The notes: a model not told the origin generated them from the sequence alone. Shown: positions 1 to 6,298, counted from the stretch's first letter. The stretch is DNA of 6,399 nt from Candidatus Blautia equi (GCA_018064695.1 JAGHUU010000190.1:1-6399); one strand, 5' to 3'. Made by a program: numbers and translations.

Positions 1-1232
1 CCCTCCAGAATGTTCTTTACCACGGTATAGGACATTCTCTCGTTTACACAGATCACGGTCTCTGCGATCTTATGGTTGACTACCTGACCTTCCTCATTGA
101 TTTCCATAAGGCAGCTGAGGGTCAGTCTGTCCACGCCCTGATTCAGGGAACAGATGCCGTTGGAGAGCTTCTCCGGAAGCATTGGAATTACACGGTCGGC
201 AAGGTAGACGCTGGTTCCGCGTTTTAACGCTTCGCGGTCCAGGGCACTGCCGCCCTGCACATAGTTGCTCACATCCGCAATATGCACGCCCAGGAAATAA
301 TGGCCGTTCTCCTTGGTGAGGGAGATGGCATCGTCCAGGTCCTTTGCGTCCTCACCGTCAATGGTAACGGTAAGGAGATCAGTGAGGTCCATGCGGCCCT
401 CCCTGTCGGCATCCAGCACGTGGTTCGGCACGCGGTCGGCCTGGCGGATGACCTTCTCAGGGAAAGAGCTTGGAATGCCAAAGCTCTTCACAATAGCCAG
501 TATATCACTGCCCGGGGTGTTTTTGCCACCTAAAACCTCTGTGATCTTGCCCTCCGGGTTCTTTCTGTTCTCGCCGTAATCCACAATAACAACTACCACT
601 TTATCACCCTGGCGGGCTTTTCCTATATATTTGCCCGGAATGAAAATGTCCTTATTAAATTTTGGATTGTCGCTGCGGACAAAGCCGTACTCACCGCTGC
701 GCTCAAAGGTACCTACGATCTCGTCATTTCCGCGCTCAAGGATCTCTATGATGCGGCCTTCTCTTCTTTTTCCGTCGGTTCGGGTCTTCTTAACGGCTAC
801 CTTCACGCGGTCCCGGTGAAGTGCGGTTCCCACCTCATCCGGGGAGATGAAGATATCGGTATCCTGTCCCTCGATCTCCACAAAGCCGAAGCCCTTTGGA
901 TGACCGATGAAGATACCTTCGTAAACCTCTGCGTTTTTATCTGAAACAGGCTTTTTGTGATCCCTGTCTTTTCTTCCTCTTGTTTCCGCGTGGTCTCTCT
1001 TTTTATTCTCAGACCATTTGCCCTGAAATTTTCTGTATCTGCCCTTTGCATCCACGGAGATCTTACCCTCCGCAAGGAGCTCCTCCAGCACATCCACCAG
1101 ATCCTGTTTTTCTGCTTTTTCAAGTCTTAACAGGCTGCCCAGTTCCCGAAGGCGCATTGGCTGGTACAGCTGATCTCCCATCAGCTCCAGGATGAATTTT
1201 TTTCTTTTCTCAGAAATCTGATTTTTTCCCAT
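1..1232 (-). CDS. rnr: Ribonuclease R (VacB/RNase II family), 5' part; gene continues past the left window edge
   Basis: RNase R is a processive 3'-to-5' hydrolytic exoribonuclease of the cytosol that degrades structured RNA and takes part in tmRNA-linked mRNA decay and rRNA quality control. Reading the minus strand from the ATG at 1232 gives 410 complete codons with no stop before the window edge. Visible parts: an N-terminal winged-helix-like segment (about residues 5-67), a basic linker rich in Lys/Arg (about 72-100), two cold-shock/OB segments (about 103-165 with GFGFVEI, and 170-235 with EYGFV), and the start of the RNB catalytic domain from about 245. The active-site motif IDGEDAKDLDDAI is present; Asp292, Asp298, Asp300 and Asp301 match the metal-binding Asp set of RNase II. 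The family is usually 700-800 residues, so the rest of RNB and the S1 domain lie outside. The start is supported by AAGGAG at 1237-1242, four bases upstream. It follows secG, a common Firmicutes order in which smpB often comes next (not visible here). The family assignment is secure. Confidence 0.97.
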   Translation of the reverse strand, partial: MGKNQISEKRKKFILELMGDQLYQPMRLRELGSLLRLEKAEKQDLVDVLEELLAEGKISVDAKGRYRKFQGKWSENKKRDHAETRGRKDRDHKKPVSDKNAEVYEGIFIGHPKGFGFVEIEGQDTDIFISPDEVGTALHRDRVKVAVKKTRTDGKRREGRIIEILERGNDEIVGTFERSGEYGFVRSDNPKFNKDIFIPGKYIGKARQGDKVVVVIVDYGENRKNPEGKITEVLGGKNTPGSDILAIVKSFGIPSSFPEKVIRQADRVPNHVLDADREGRMDLTDLLTVTIDGEDAKDLDDAISLTKENGHYFLGVHIADVSNYVQGGSALDREALKRGTSVYLADRVIPMLPEKLSNGICSLNQGVDRLTLSCLMEINEEGQVVNHKIAETVICVNERMSYTVVKNILE

Positions 1233-1281
1233 TTTTCTCCTTATCTACTCATACGCTCCCGCGTTTACTGATCTGCGAAGC

Positions 1282-1313
1282 AAAAAAAAGCACTCTTGCA
1301 TAGACAAGAGTGC
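1282..1313 (-). terminator. Intrinsic terminator downstream of secG
   Basis: On the minus strand a perfect 9-bp stem (GCACTCTTG / CAAGAGTGC, arms at 1305-1313 and 1290-1298) encloses a 6-nt loop. Eight consecutive T (1289-1282) follow directly. It begins 9 bases after the secG stop. This is a textbook Rho-independent terminator. Because rnr starts only 50 bp further on and has no obvious promoter, the terminator probably sets the secG:rnr ratio by partial read-through (inference). Confidence 0.93.
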
Positions 1314-1321
1314 CTGATTTC

Positions 1322-1555
1322 TCAGATCATGTTCAGTACTACTGCCAGTACGAAGAACAATACTGCCATGATGGTTGTTGCCTTTACAAGACCACCCTCC
1401 ATGGAACGTCCCTTGTTTCTTCCCCAGTAGCTGTCTGCTGCACCAGCGATGGATCCGAGCCCCTGCTGTTTTCCTTCCTGCAGAAGAACTGCTGCGGTAA
1501 GAGCTATACAATCTAAAACAAAAATAATTGTCAGAATAATCTTTACAACTGCCAT
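1322..1555 (-). CDS. secG: Preprotein translocase subunit SecG
   Basis: This 77-residue integral membrane protein is the small, non-essential subunit of the SecYEG translocon, which assists SecA-driven export across the cytoplasmic membrane. Two hydrophobic segments are visible (about residues 3-24 and 57-77). They flank the characteristic cytoplasmic loop, which contains LLQEGKQQGLGSIAGAAD followed by the SYWGRNKGRSMEGGL stretch (compare the family pattern LLQxGKgaGlg...fG...r..e..l.k.T). The reading frame is open to an upstream ATG at 1570, but that start would have its Shine-Dalgarno inside the coding region. GGAGGTG at 1562-1568 sits six bases before the ATG at 1555, which gives the normal SecG N-terminus MAVVKIILTI. 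The length is typical for Firmicutes SecG. It has its own promoter (1619-1647) and terminator (1282-1313) and precedes rnr, a widespread arrangement. Nothing in the protein is unusual. Confidence 0.96.
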   Translation of the reverse strand: MAVVKIILTIIFVLDCIALTAAVLLQEGKQQGLGSIAGAADSYWGRNKGRSMEGGLVKATTIMAVLFFVLAVVLNMI

Positions 1556-1561
1556 TTCTAA

Positions 1562-1568
1562 CACCTCC
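1562..1568 (-). promoter_or_regulatory. Shine-Dalgarno of secG (decides start)
   Basis: GGAGGTG on the minus strand, six bases upstream of ATG 1555. It lies inside the longer open frame that begins at 1570, which argues that the internal ATG is the true start. Confidence 0.9.
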
Positions 1569-1581
1569 ATCCAAATGTTTT

Positions 1582-1604
1582 ACCGGGATTTTGACCATCC
1601 CAGT
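1582..1604 (-). other. Hairpin in the secG mRNA leader
   Basis: In minus-strand RNA, ACUGGGAU (1604-1597) pairs with AUCCCGGU (1589-1582) around the 7-nt loop GGUCAAA, giving 8 bp including one U-G wobble. The wobble position is an A-C mismatch on the plus strand, so the full stem forms only in RNA of the coding direction. No U-tract follows (AAAACATTT comes next), so it is not a standard terminator. It lies between the predicted secG transcription start and its Shine-Dalgarno. It may stabilise the leader or tune translation, or be chance; no known riboswitch family was recognised. Confidence 0.5.
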
Positions 1605-1650
1605 TGAAACCATTTGATATTTTAACATATGCATTTAGGCTTTTCAACTG
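1601..1650. repeat. 9-bp inverted repeat flanking the secG promoter -10
   Basis: CAGTTGAAA at 1601-1609 and TTTCAACTG at 1642-1650 are perfect reverse complements separated by 32 bp. The right arm contains the -35 hexamer of the secG promoter and the left arm falls just after the expected transcription start. Possible meanings are a two-site operator, a long-loop stem in cellulase read-through RNA, or coincidence. The repeat itself is seen directly; the role is unknown. Confidence 0.55.
1619..1647 (-). promoter_or_regulatory. SigA-type promoter of secG (extended -10)
   Basis: On the minus strand TTGAAA (1647-1642) and TAAAAT (1624-1619) are separated by exactly 17 bp, with TGT immediately before the -10 (extended -10 signature). 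Transcription would start near 1612, giving a leader of about 57 nt before the secG ATG. The promoter lies between the cellulase stop and secG, so secG does not depend on cellulase transcription. Confidence 0.8.
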
Positions 1651-1670
1651 TTTTCTAAGCAAATTCCTAT

Positions 1671-3053
1671 TTATTTTGCAGTGATCGCAAGCGCGGAAAC
1701 TGTCTGCGCTTTGGAGCTCTCCACAATGAAGCCGACCTCTGTGGTTCCGTTTTTCTTAAGTGTGCCGTTCCAGTCCAGAGGCTTTATGGTAAGCTTCTTT
1801 CCGCTGACCGTATATGCTGCGCACCAGCTGCTCTGCAGCTTCACATTTTCTCCGAAGGTTGCTGCTACATTCCACTGGGAACAGGTCTTGCTGCCAGTGT
1901 TCTTAAGCACCAGCTTATACTGAGTATAATACTTGCTTCCGCTCTTCCAGCTGTTCTCCTTTGTCAGCGTTGCCTTTACCGTTACACTGCCGGTGGAGGT
2001 GGCTGTCTTTGAAGCCGCCGGCTTTGGTGTCGGAGTTGGCGCTGCTGTTGCCAGCTTTCCCTTATATGCCGCAACCAGCCATTTACCCTGGTCGGAAAGG
2101 TTCGCGTATTTCCAGCCATATTTTGCGGAGACTGAACTTTTGATCAGTGCGGAGGACTCGTTTTTGTTGGAGAGGTTCCAGCAGACTCTTCCCACACTGT
2201 ATTTATCAAGTAAAGCCATCCACTTATCGCCCTGGCTCTTATTCACGCTGCCGTTTCCGGATGCGTTTGTAATGCCGAATTCAGTGACGATGACCGGCAG
2301 TTTCTTTTTCAGTGCCGCCTCCAGTTTCTTTCTGTAGGAATCCTGATGGGTTCCCGCATAGAAATGGAAGGAATAGGCAATGTTGGAATAGCCGGTGATC
2401 TGGCTTGCTGCCGCCTGGTCTACATCCTGGGACCAGGTAGGAGTTCCCACTATAATAATGGCTTTCTTATTGACACTTCGGATCGTCTTTACGATGGTGT
2501 TCGCATAGGATTTAATATTTTTCCAGGAGCCGCCGCTGCCGTTAGGCTCATTGCAGATCTCATACATGACGTTGCCATAGCTGCTGTATTTCTTTGCAAT
2601 CTCCTTAAAGAAAGCATTGCTCTGAGTCTTATAAGTGAGCGGATTTCCGTCGCTCAGGATATGCCAGTCGATGATCACGTACATGCCGAGATCCGTGGCA
2701 TATTTCACACCGTTGTCGATGAGCTTTTTCAGTTCCTTCTGATTGCCTCCGGTGCAGTATCCGTTATACTCTGCGGTATAGAGTGCCAGTCGGATGGTGT
2801 TCACACCCCACTGATCTCTAAGCTCCTTAAATGCATTTTTATTGACGTAACCCGGATACCAGGCCAGGCCATGGGTTGACACACCTTTGATCACAAAGGC
2901 CTTTCCGTTTTTATTTACAACCTTGCCATTGCTGATAGACAGCTGTCCGTTAGCCGCATAAGGTGTAGCCGCATGCACTGCTGCTCCGGAGAACAGCATC
3001 ATAAAAAGCATGGTAATGAAAACAACCGATATTTTTTTCATCTGTTTTTTCAT
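1671..3053 (-). CDS. Secreted GH5 (subfamily 2-like) endo-1,4-beta-glucanase with C-terminal CBM2-like module
   Basis: This 460-residue enzyme is predicted to cleave internal beta-1,4-glucosidic bonds of cellulose or related beta-glucans outside the cell. A signal peptide covers about residues 1-28 (Lys-rich start, hydrophobic core, AVHA cleavage site). The GH5 barrel spans about 33-335. Retaining-enzyme residues are intact: Glu169 in NEPNG (acid/base) and Glu258 in VTEFG (nucleophile). Arg88, DWH (129-131), HFY (230-232) and WNLSNKNE (292-299) are also present, the last being typical of GH5_2 Cel5 enzymes. A Pro/Thr/Ala linker (about 337-356, PTPTPKP) leads to a beta-rich module (357-460) with Trp369, Trp394, Trp410 and Trp428, spaced as in CBM2 cellulose-binding domains. 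No dockerin, SLH or LPXTG motif is seen, so it is probably a free enzyme. The frame opens at GTG 3065, but TTGGAG at 3065-3070 favours ATG 3053; ATG 3041 is another option. It starts 22 bp after the HD-GYP sensor's stop and is probably co-transcribed with it. Confidence 0.95.
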   Translation of the reverse strand: MKKQMKKISVVFITMLFMMLFSGAAVHAATPYAANGQLSISNGKVVNKNGKAFVIKGVSTHGLAWYPGYVNKNAFKELRDQWGVNTIRLALYTAEYNGYCTGGNQKELKKLIDNGVKYATDLGMYVIIDWHILSDGNPLTYKTQSNAFFKEIAKKYSSYGNVMYEICNEPNGSGGSWKNIKSYANTIVKTIRSVNKKAIIIVGTPTWSQDVDQAAASQITGYSNIAYSFHFYAGTHQDSYRKKLEAALKKKLPVIVTEFGITNASGNGSVNKSQGDKWMALLDKYSVGRVCWNLSNKNESSALIKSSVSAKYGWKYANLSDQGKWLVAAYKGKLATAAPTPTPKPAASKTATSTGSVTVKATLTKENSWKSGSKYYTQYKLVLKNTGSKTCSQWNVAATFGENVKLQSSWCAAYTVSGKKLTIKPLDWNGTLKKNGTTEVGFIVESSKAQTVSALAITAK

Positions 3054-3064
3054 CTCGCAGTTCA

Positions 3065-3070
3065 CTCCAA
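3065..3070 (-). promoter_or_regulatory. Shine-Dalgarno of the cellulase gene (decides start)
   Basis: TTGGAG on the minus strand, with GGAG ending 11 bases before ATG 3053. The spacing is long but acceptable. It overlaps the upstream GTG at 3065, which therefore could not use it. ATG 3041 has no purine-rich site at a usable distance. Confidence 0.6.
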
Positions 3071-3075
3071 TGTTA

Positions 3076-6000
3076 TTATCGGATATAAATCGTGGTTATT
3101 GCCACCTGGTCGCCTGTCAGGGCGAAATACAGGTTTGGAACGATCTCCTCGGAGATCGTGGTGATGTTGTGGATGTGTATACCGCCGTCCTCTGTCTCGA
3201 TTCTGACTCTGTTGCCGTCTTTTTCGATATGTACTTTACAGTCCAGACCTTCGCGGTTTGCCTTCTTCCAGGCATCCCAGTTATCAAAGGAATCGTCGTA
3301 AGAGGTCTTCATTTTATTGGAGCTTGCGGGATCCTCGCTCCAACACTCTCCGTCCAGTCTTACCTGAACAAACTCCCTGTATCCCGGACCGTTCACCTCA
3401 CCGTTTTCGGAGGTGTAAATGATCACATATGGGCAATGCCACGGACGTCTTGATGCAGGAAGACTCATGGAATGGAAAGATACATCCAGTTTATCCTCAA
3501 CCAGGATTCCGTCGGAATGCACTTCTCTCCAGCCCGTGATCTCCAGGTTCTTAAGATCTCCCTCTGCCTTATCTTTGACATAGTTGATCTCCTCTGCGAT
3601 TCGCTTGATGTAACCCGGCTCTACATTCTCCTCAAAGGAATGCACTCTGACATTGCTGATGGTACACATCTGGCCGGTAATAGCCACGTATGCCCACTGA
3701 GAACGGTCTCGCAACATAATGGTATATTCCCGGACAACATCCGGCAGGAACAGGCGGATCAGAATGTGATCTCTCTGCTTGAGGGTCTCCACCATCGCTT
3801 CGTTCTCGCTCATCTTCTCCGGTGCATCGTTCACATATTCTCTTACACGGTAATCGCGGATCTCCCCCGGAACCACATGTCCCTGAAGGGAAATATCACA
3901 GAAATCCGTGTAATCCATTTTATTCTTGTTTGCTTCATCTGTGTATACGCACTCGTCCAGAGAATCAAAAAGAACGATCGCAGGGAAGCTGTCTTCCTTA
4001 TCGGAAGCACATTCGTAATCAAATGCTGTTCTTGTGATGTGCTCCGAAACCGCGATACCGTTCGTGCACACAGATTTATACTCATCTATAATATACTTAT
4101 CTTCAAAGCCGTTAAAGCGCAGTGTATTATCCGTCAGCCGATACTCCACATCCTTATCCAGAATGTGGATCATGGTAATGGCAAATTCAGGATCAAACTG
4201 TCTTCCAATATTCCGCACAAGCTCCTCACGTACCTTCTGCTGCGCCAGCGGTGTACGGTAGCTTCTGTTTGATGTCATGGCATCATAGGCATCTGCCACA
4301 GCTATGATTCTGGCGATCTCAGGGATGTCCGTTCCCTTCAGTCCGGATGGGTATCCCTTGCCGTCATATCTTTCATGATGATAATGTGCACCCATGGAGA
4401 GATACGGCGTACTGCTGATCTCTGCAAGAATGTTGTCGCCAATTACCGGGTGCTGTTTGATAGCGGAAAACTCCGCATCGGTAAGTCGTCCCTCTTTTGT
4501 GAGGATCGCATCAGAAACACCAATCTTTCCGATATCGTGAAGAAGGGCTGCGAAATACACGCTCTCGCAGGTCTCCGCACTTTTTCCGGTTATCTCCGCG
4601 ATCTTTCTGGAATACTCGGCAACTCGTCTGGAATGACCATGAGTATATTTATCCTTGGCATCAACTGCTGTAGCCAGTGCAAGGACTGTCTGCAGGAACT
4701 GATTCTTTGCTACGGTATTCAGTTCTTTTAAGGACTCGATCTCCCGCTCATGAAGCTGATTGATTTTAATCTTCGATTTATATTTCGTTAATGTAATATT
4801 AATGCGGTTGCTGAACTCATAATAAAGCTGATGGGCAAAGGTCTTATCCATATATTCCTTTACAAGATATCCGGCAATGAACTCGTCTGTTCTAAGAGGA
4901 GTAAATACATAAACCTTTCCTTTTCCCTCTCTGGAGCACCCAAGGACAAGTTCTTTTGTATCGAGAGTTTTTGCATCAATAATGGCTCCGTCTGTCTTGG
5001 CACCCCATACCTCCATCTTCGGACTGTAATAATCTCTTGGGAGTACCAGTGTACGGATGTCTATATCGTCCAGGTTTTTATATTGCGGATTCATGTAAAT
5101 ATGAAAATCGTCTTCGCCTGCATTGTGCAGCAAAAAGTCCTTCATATTATCAGGTATCGTATCAAAGCTCTCATTTGCCATGATGCAGTCTTCCAGAAAG
5201 TCCTCAATGCGATACATGGCAACAACCGAGAAGTTCTGCTGCCAGGCATCATGGCCCAGCATCTTTCTTAAGTTGTCCTCATCCTTACAGTTGACGCATC
5301 CGCAGCTTTCGCCCGGGCTTGCCACACACGGGATGATCTCTTTGCGGATCAGTTTTTTATTATTTACGGTTTCCCGGAAAATATCTGCGCATCTGCCGCC
5401 CTGTTCAAAGTAGCACTGATCTACACTGGCCACAGACGGATTGTATACCTTGGCCTCGCCCAGGTTATCAAAGCCGGTTACGATCACCTCTTCCGGAACC
5501 TTTACCTTCAGCATATCCATAGTAAGCAGTGTGTACATAGCAGTGATATCATTTGCACACATAAATGCATCCGGTAATTTTTTATCCCCCTTGTACTCCT
5601 CCAGCAAAATGGTATTTACAAGACGGCCGTCCCAATCGCCGTAAATGATGTTTTCTTCAGGCAGACTGTAACCGTGCGCCTCCAGAGCGTCACGGACTGC
5701 AGAGAGTCGGATATTGGAATCGTCATTCTCCTTTGTACCGGCTATATAGACAACATCCTTCACGCCATGTTCTGTGATGATATGCTCGCAGAGACTTCTC
5801 ATTCCGGAATAGTTGTCTACCACAACAGAGGACACACCTTCCGTATCATATCCCTGGAAGATAATAGGAATATCTGCCTGTCTGCATTTTGCCATGATGT
5901 CATCAATAACGGTATCTATATCAATTGCCGAGCCAAATACCACTACAGCATCAAACATCGTATAATCCGGCAATGTGAAAATAGAGTTTTCTGCATTGCG

Positions 6001-6150
6001 GACCATCAGACTCTGATTCAGAAGCGGATGCCCTGTAAAAATAAAAAGATCGATCTCATTTTCTTCAAATCGCGAAATAAAACCCTGTATAAATCTGTCA
6101 AGATTTTCGCCATTCCAGCCATTCGCACAAAGAGCAATTCTTTTTTTCAT
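3076..6150 (-). CDS. Cytosolic LacI-like sugar sensor fused to an HD-GYP c-di-GMP phosphodiesterase, with an unassigned C-terminal extension
   Basis: Predicted to hydrolyse cyclic di-GMP under control of a small ligand. Layout of the 1024 residues: 1 to about 280, LacI/GalR-type periplasmic-binding fold without an HTH head (YIAGTKEN..R..AVRDALEAHG at 135-160, AFMCAND at 195-201, VIVTGFDNL at 222-230); Cys283, Cys285 and Cys288 in SCGCVNC; about 300-445, a sensory/linker region with VYVFTPLRTDEFIAGYLV; a helical, probably coiled-coil stretch (445-490); HD-GYP domain (about 485-680) with His504, His506, HDIGKIGV (538-545), His567, HHERYDGKGYP (591-601) and VADAYDAMTSNRSYR (618-632), all canonical, so activity is likely; about 680-865, unassigned; about 868-1024, Trp-rich, beta-looking, possibly a carbohydrate-binding-type sandwich. 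No signal peptide or membrane segment is seen. The frame opens at ATG 6195, but the -10 lies only nine bases above it and GAGAGGGA (6155-6162) precedes ATG 6150, which begins the fold correctly. The cellulase follows after 22 bp. The HD-GYP call is firm; the ligand is unknown. Confidence 0.93.
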   Translation of the reverse strand: MKKRIALCANGWNGENLDRFIQGFISRFEENEIDLFIFTGHPLLNQSLMVRNAENSIFTLPDYTMFDAVVVFGSAIDIDTVIDDIMAKCRQADIPIIFQGYDTEGVSSVVVDNYSGMRSLCEHIITEHGVKDVVYIAGTKENDDSNIRLSAVRDALEAHGYSLPEENIIYGDWDGRLVNTILLEEYKGDKKLPDAFMCANDITAMYTLLTMDMLKVKVPEEVIVTGFDNLGEAKVYNPSVASVDQCYFEQGGRCADIFRETVNNKKLIRKEIIPCVASPGESCGCVNCKDEDNLRKMLGHDAWQQNFSVVAMYRIEDFLEDCIMANESFDTIPDNMKDFLLHNAGEDDFHIYMNPQYKNLDDIDIRTLVLPRDYYSPKMEVWGAKTDGAIIDAKTLDTKELVLGCSREGKGKVYVFTPLRTDEFIAGYLVKEYMDKTFAHQLYYEFSNRINITLTKYKSKIKINQLHEREIESLKELNTVAKNQFLQTVLALATAVDAKDKYTHGHSRRVAEYSRKIAEITGKSAETCESVYFAALLHDIGKIGVSDAILTKEGRLTDAEFSAIKQHPVIGDNILAEISSTPYLSMGAHYHHERYDGKGYPSGLKGTDIPEIARIIAVADAYDAMTSNRSYRTPLAQQKVREELVRNIGRQFDPEFAITMIHILDKDVEYRLTDNTLRFNGFEDKYIIDEYKSVCTNGIAVSEHITRTAFDYECASDKEDSFPAIVLFDSLDECVYTDEANKNKMDYTDFCDISLQGHVVPGEIRDYRVREYVNDAPEKMSENEAMVETLKQRDHILIRLFLPDVVREYTIMLRDRSQWAYVAITGQMCTISNVRVHSFEENVEPGYIKRIAEEINYVKDKAEGDLKNLEITGWREVHSDGILVEDKLDVSFHSMSLPASRRPWHCPYVIIYTSENGEVNGPGYREFVQVRLDGECWSEDPASSNKMKTSYDDSFDNWDAWKKANREGLDCKVHIEKDGNRVRIETEDGGIHIHNITTISEEIVPNLYFALTGDQVAITTIYIR
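3140..3159. repeat. 20-bp near-perfect palindrome at the 3' end of the sensor gene
   Basis: ACGATCTCC (3140-3148) and GGAGATCGT (3151-3159) are exact reverse complements with a 2-bp centre. It lies within the sensor coding sequence (encoding TISEEIV), about 87 bp upstream of the cellulase start. As RNA it could form an 8-bp stem with a CGAG tetraloop; as DNA it has the size of a dimeric-repressor operator. The coding constraint may explain it by chance. Confidence 0.5.
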
Positions 6151-6154
6151 TTTG

Positions 6155-6162
6155 TCCCTCTC
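6155..6162 (-). promoter_or_regulatory. Shine-Dalgarno of the HD-GYP sensor gene (decides start)
   Basis: GAGAGGGA on the minus strand, four bases before ATG 6150. It lies within the longer open frame starting at 6195 and supports the internal ATG as the true start. Confidence 0.75.
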
Positions 6163-6203
6163 ATCTGCATTTTTAATCAATTTAAAGAAATGCATACATA
6201 ATT

Positions 6204-6232
6204 ATTATACTAACATCCTTCCAACAACGTTC
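6204..6232 (-). promoter_or_regulatory. Probable promoter of the sensor-cellulase unit (good -10, weak -35)
   Basis: The minus strand has a consensus TATAAT at 6209-6204, in AT-rich DNA. At 17-bp spacing the -35 position reads GAACGT, a poor match; TTGGAA occurs only at 20-bp spacing. Transcription would start near 6197, giving a leader of about 47 nt before ATG 6150. The weak -35, overlapped by a tandem repeat, fits an activator-dependent promoter (inference). Confidence 0.6.
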
Positions 6233-6236
6233 CAAC
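6219..6236. repeat. Tandem GTTGGAA direct repeat over the -35 region
   Basis: On the minus strand GTTGGAA occurs at 6236-6230 and again at 6225-6219, an 11-bp period (about one helical turn). It ends ten bases upstream of the -10. The arrangement resembles a regulator binding site placed on one face of the helix, but the unit is short and chance cannot be excluded. Confidence 0.45.
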
Positions 6237-6298
6237 ACTAAATAAAGAATTGTAAGGTTCACGAAAAAAACAGGGACTTTTCCATGTATCTTGGAAAC

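Noticed and set aside
803..1123. 106-codon minus-strand frame
   Set aside because: Out of frame inside rnr, whose own frame reads through with OB and RNB motifs; composition is unlike a real protein.
3472..4272. 266-codon open frame on the plus strand
   Set aside because: It lies antisense within the HD-GYP gene, has no recognisable domain and no good Shine-Dalgarno, and the opposite frame has fully conserved HD-GYP motifs. It is a shadow frame.
6151..6195. 15-codon N-terminal extension of the sensor from ATG 6195
   Set aside because: The predicted transcription start is about 6197, so this start would be nearly leaderless. A good Shine-Dalgarno precedes ATG 6150, and the binding fold begins right after that ATG.
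5674..6201. 175-codon open frame on the plus strand ending near the tRNA
   Set aside because: Antisense to the LacI-like domain, Cys/His/Ile-rich composition without motif; shadow of the sensor gene.
6150..6210. Possible c-di-GMP (GEMM) riboswitch or other leader element before the sensor
   Set aside because: The predicted leader is only about 47 nt, with no GEMM-like conserved core and no terminator or sequestering helix.
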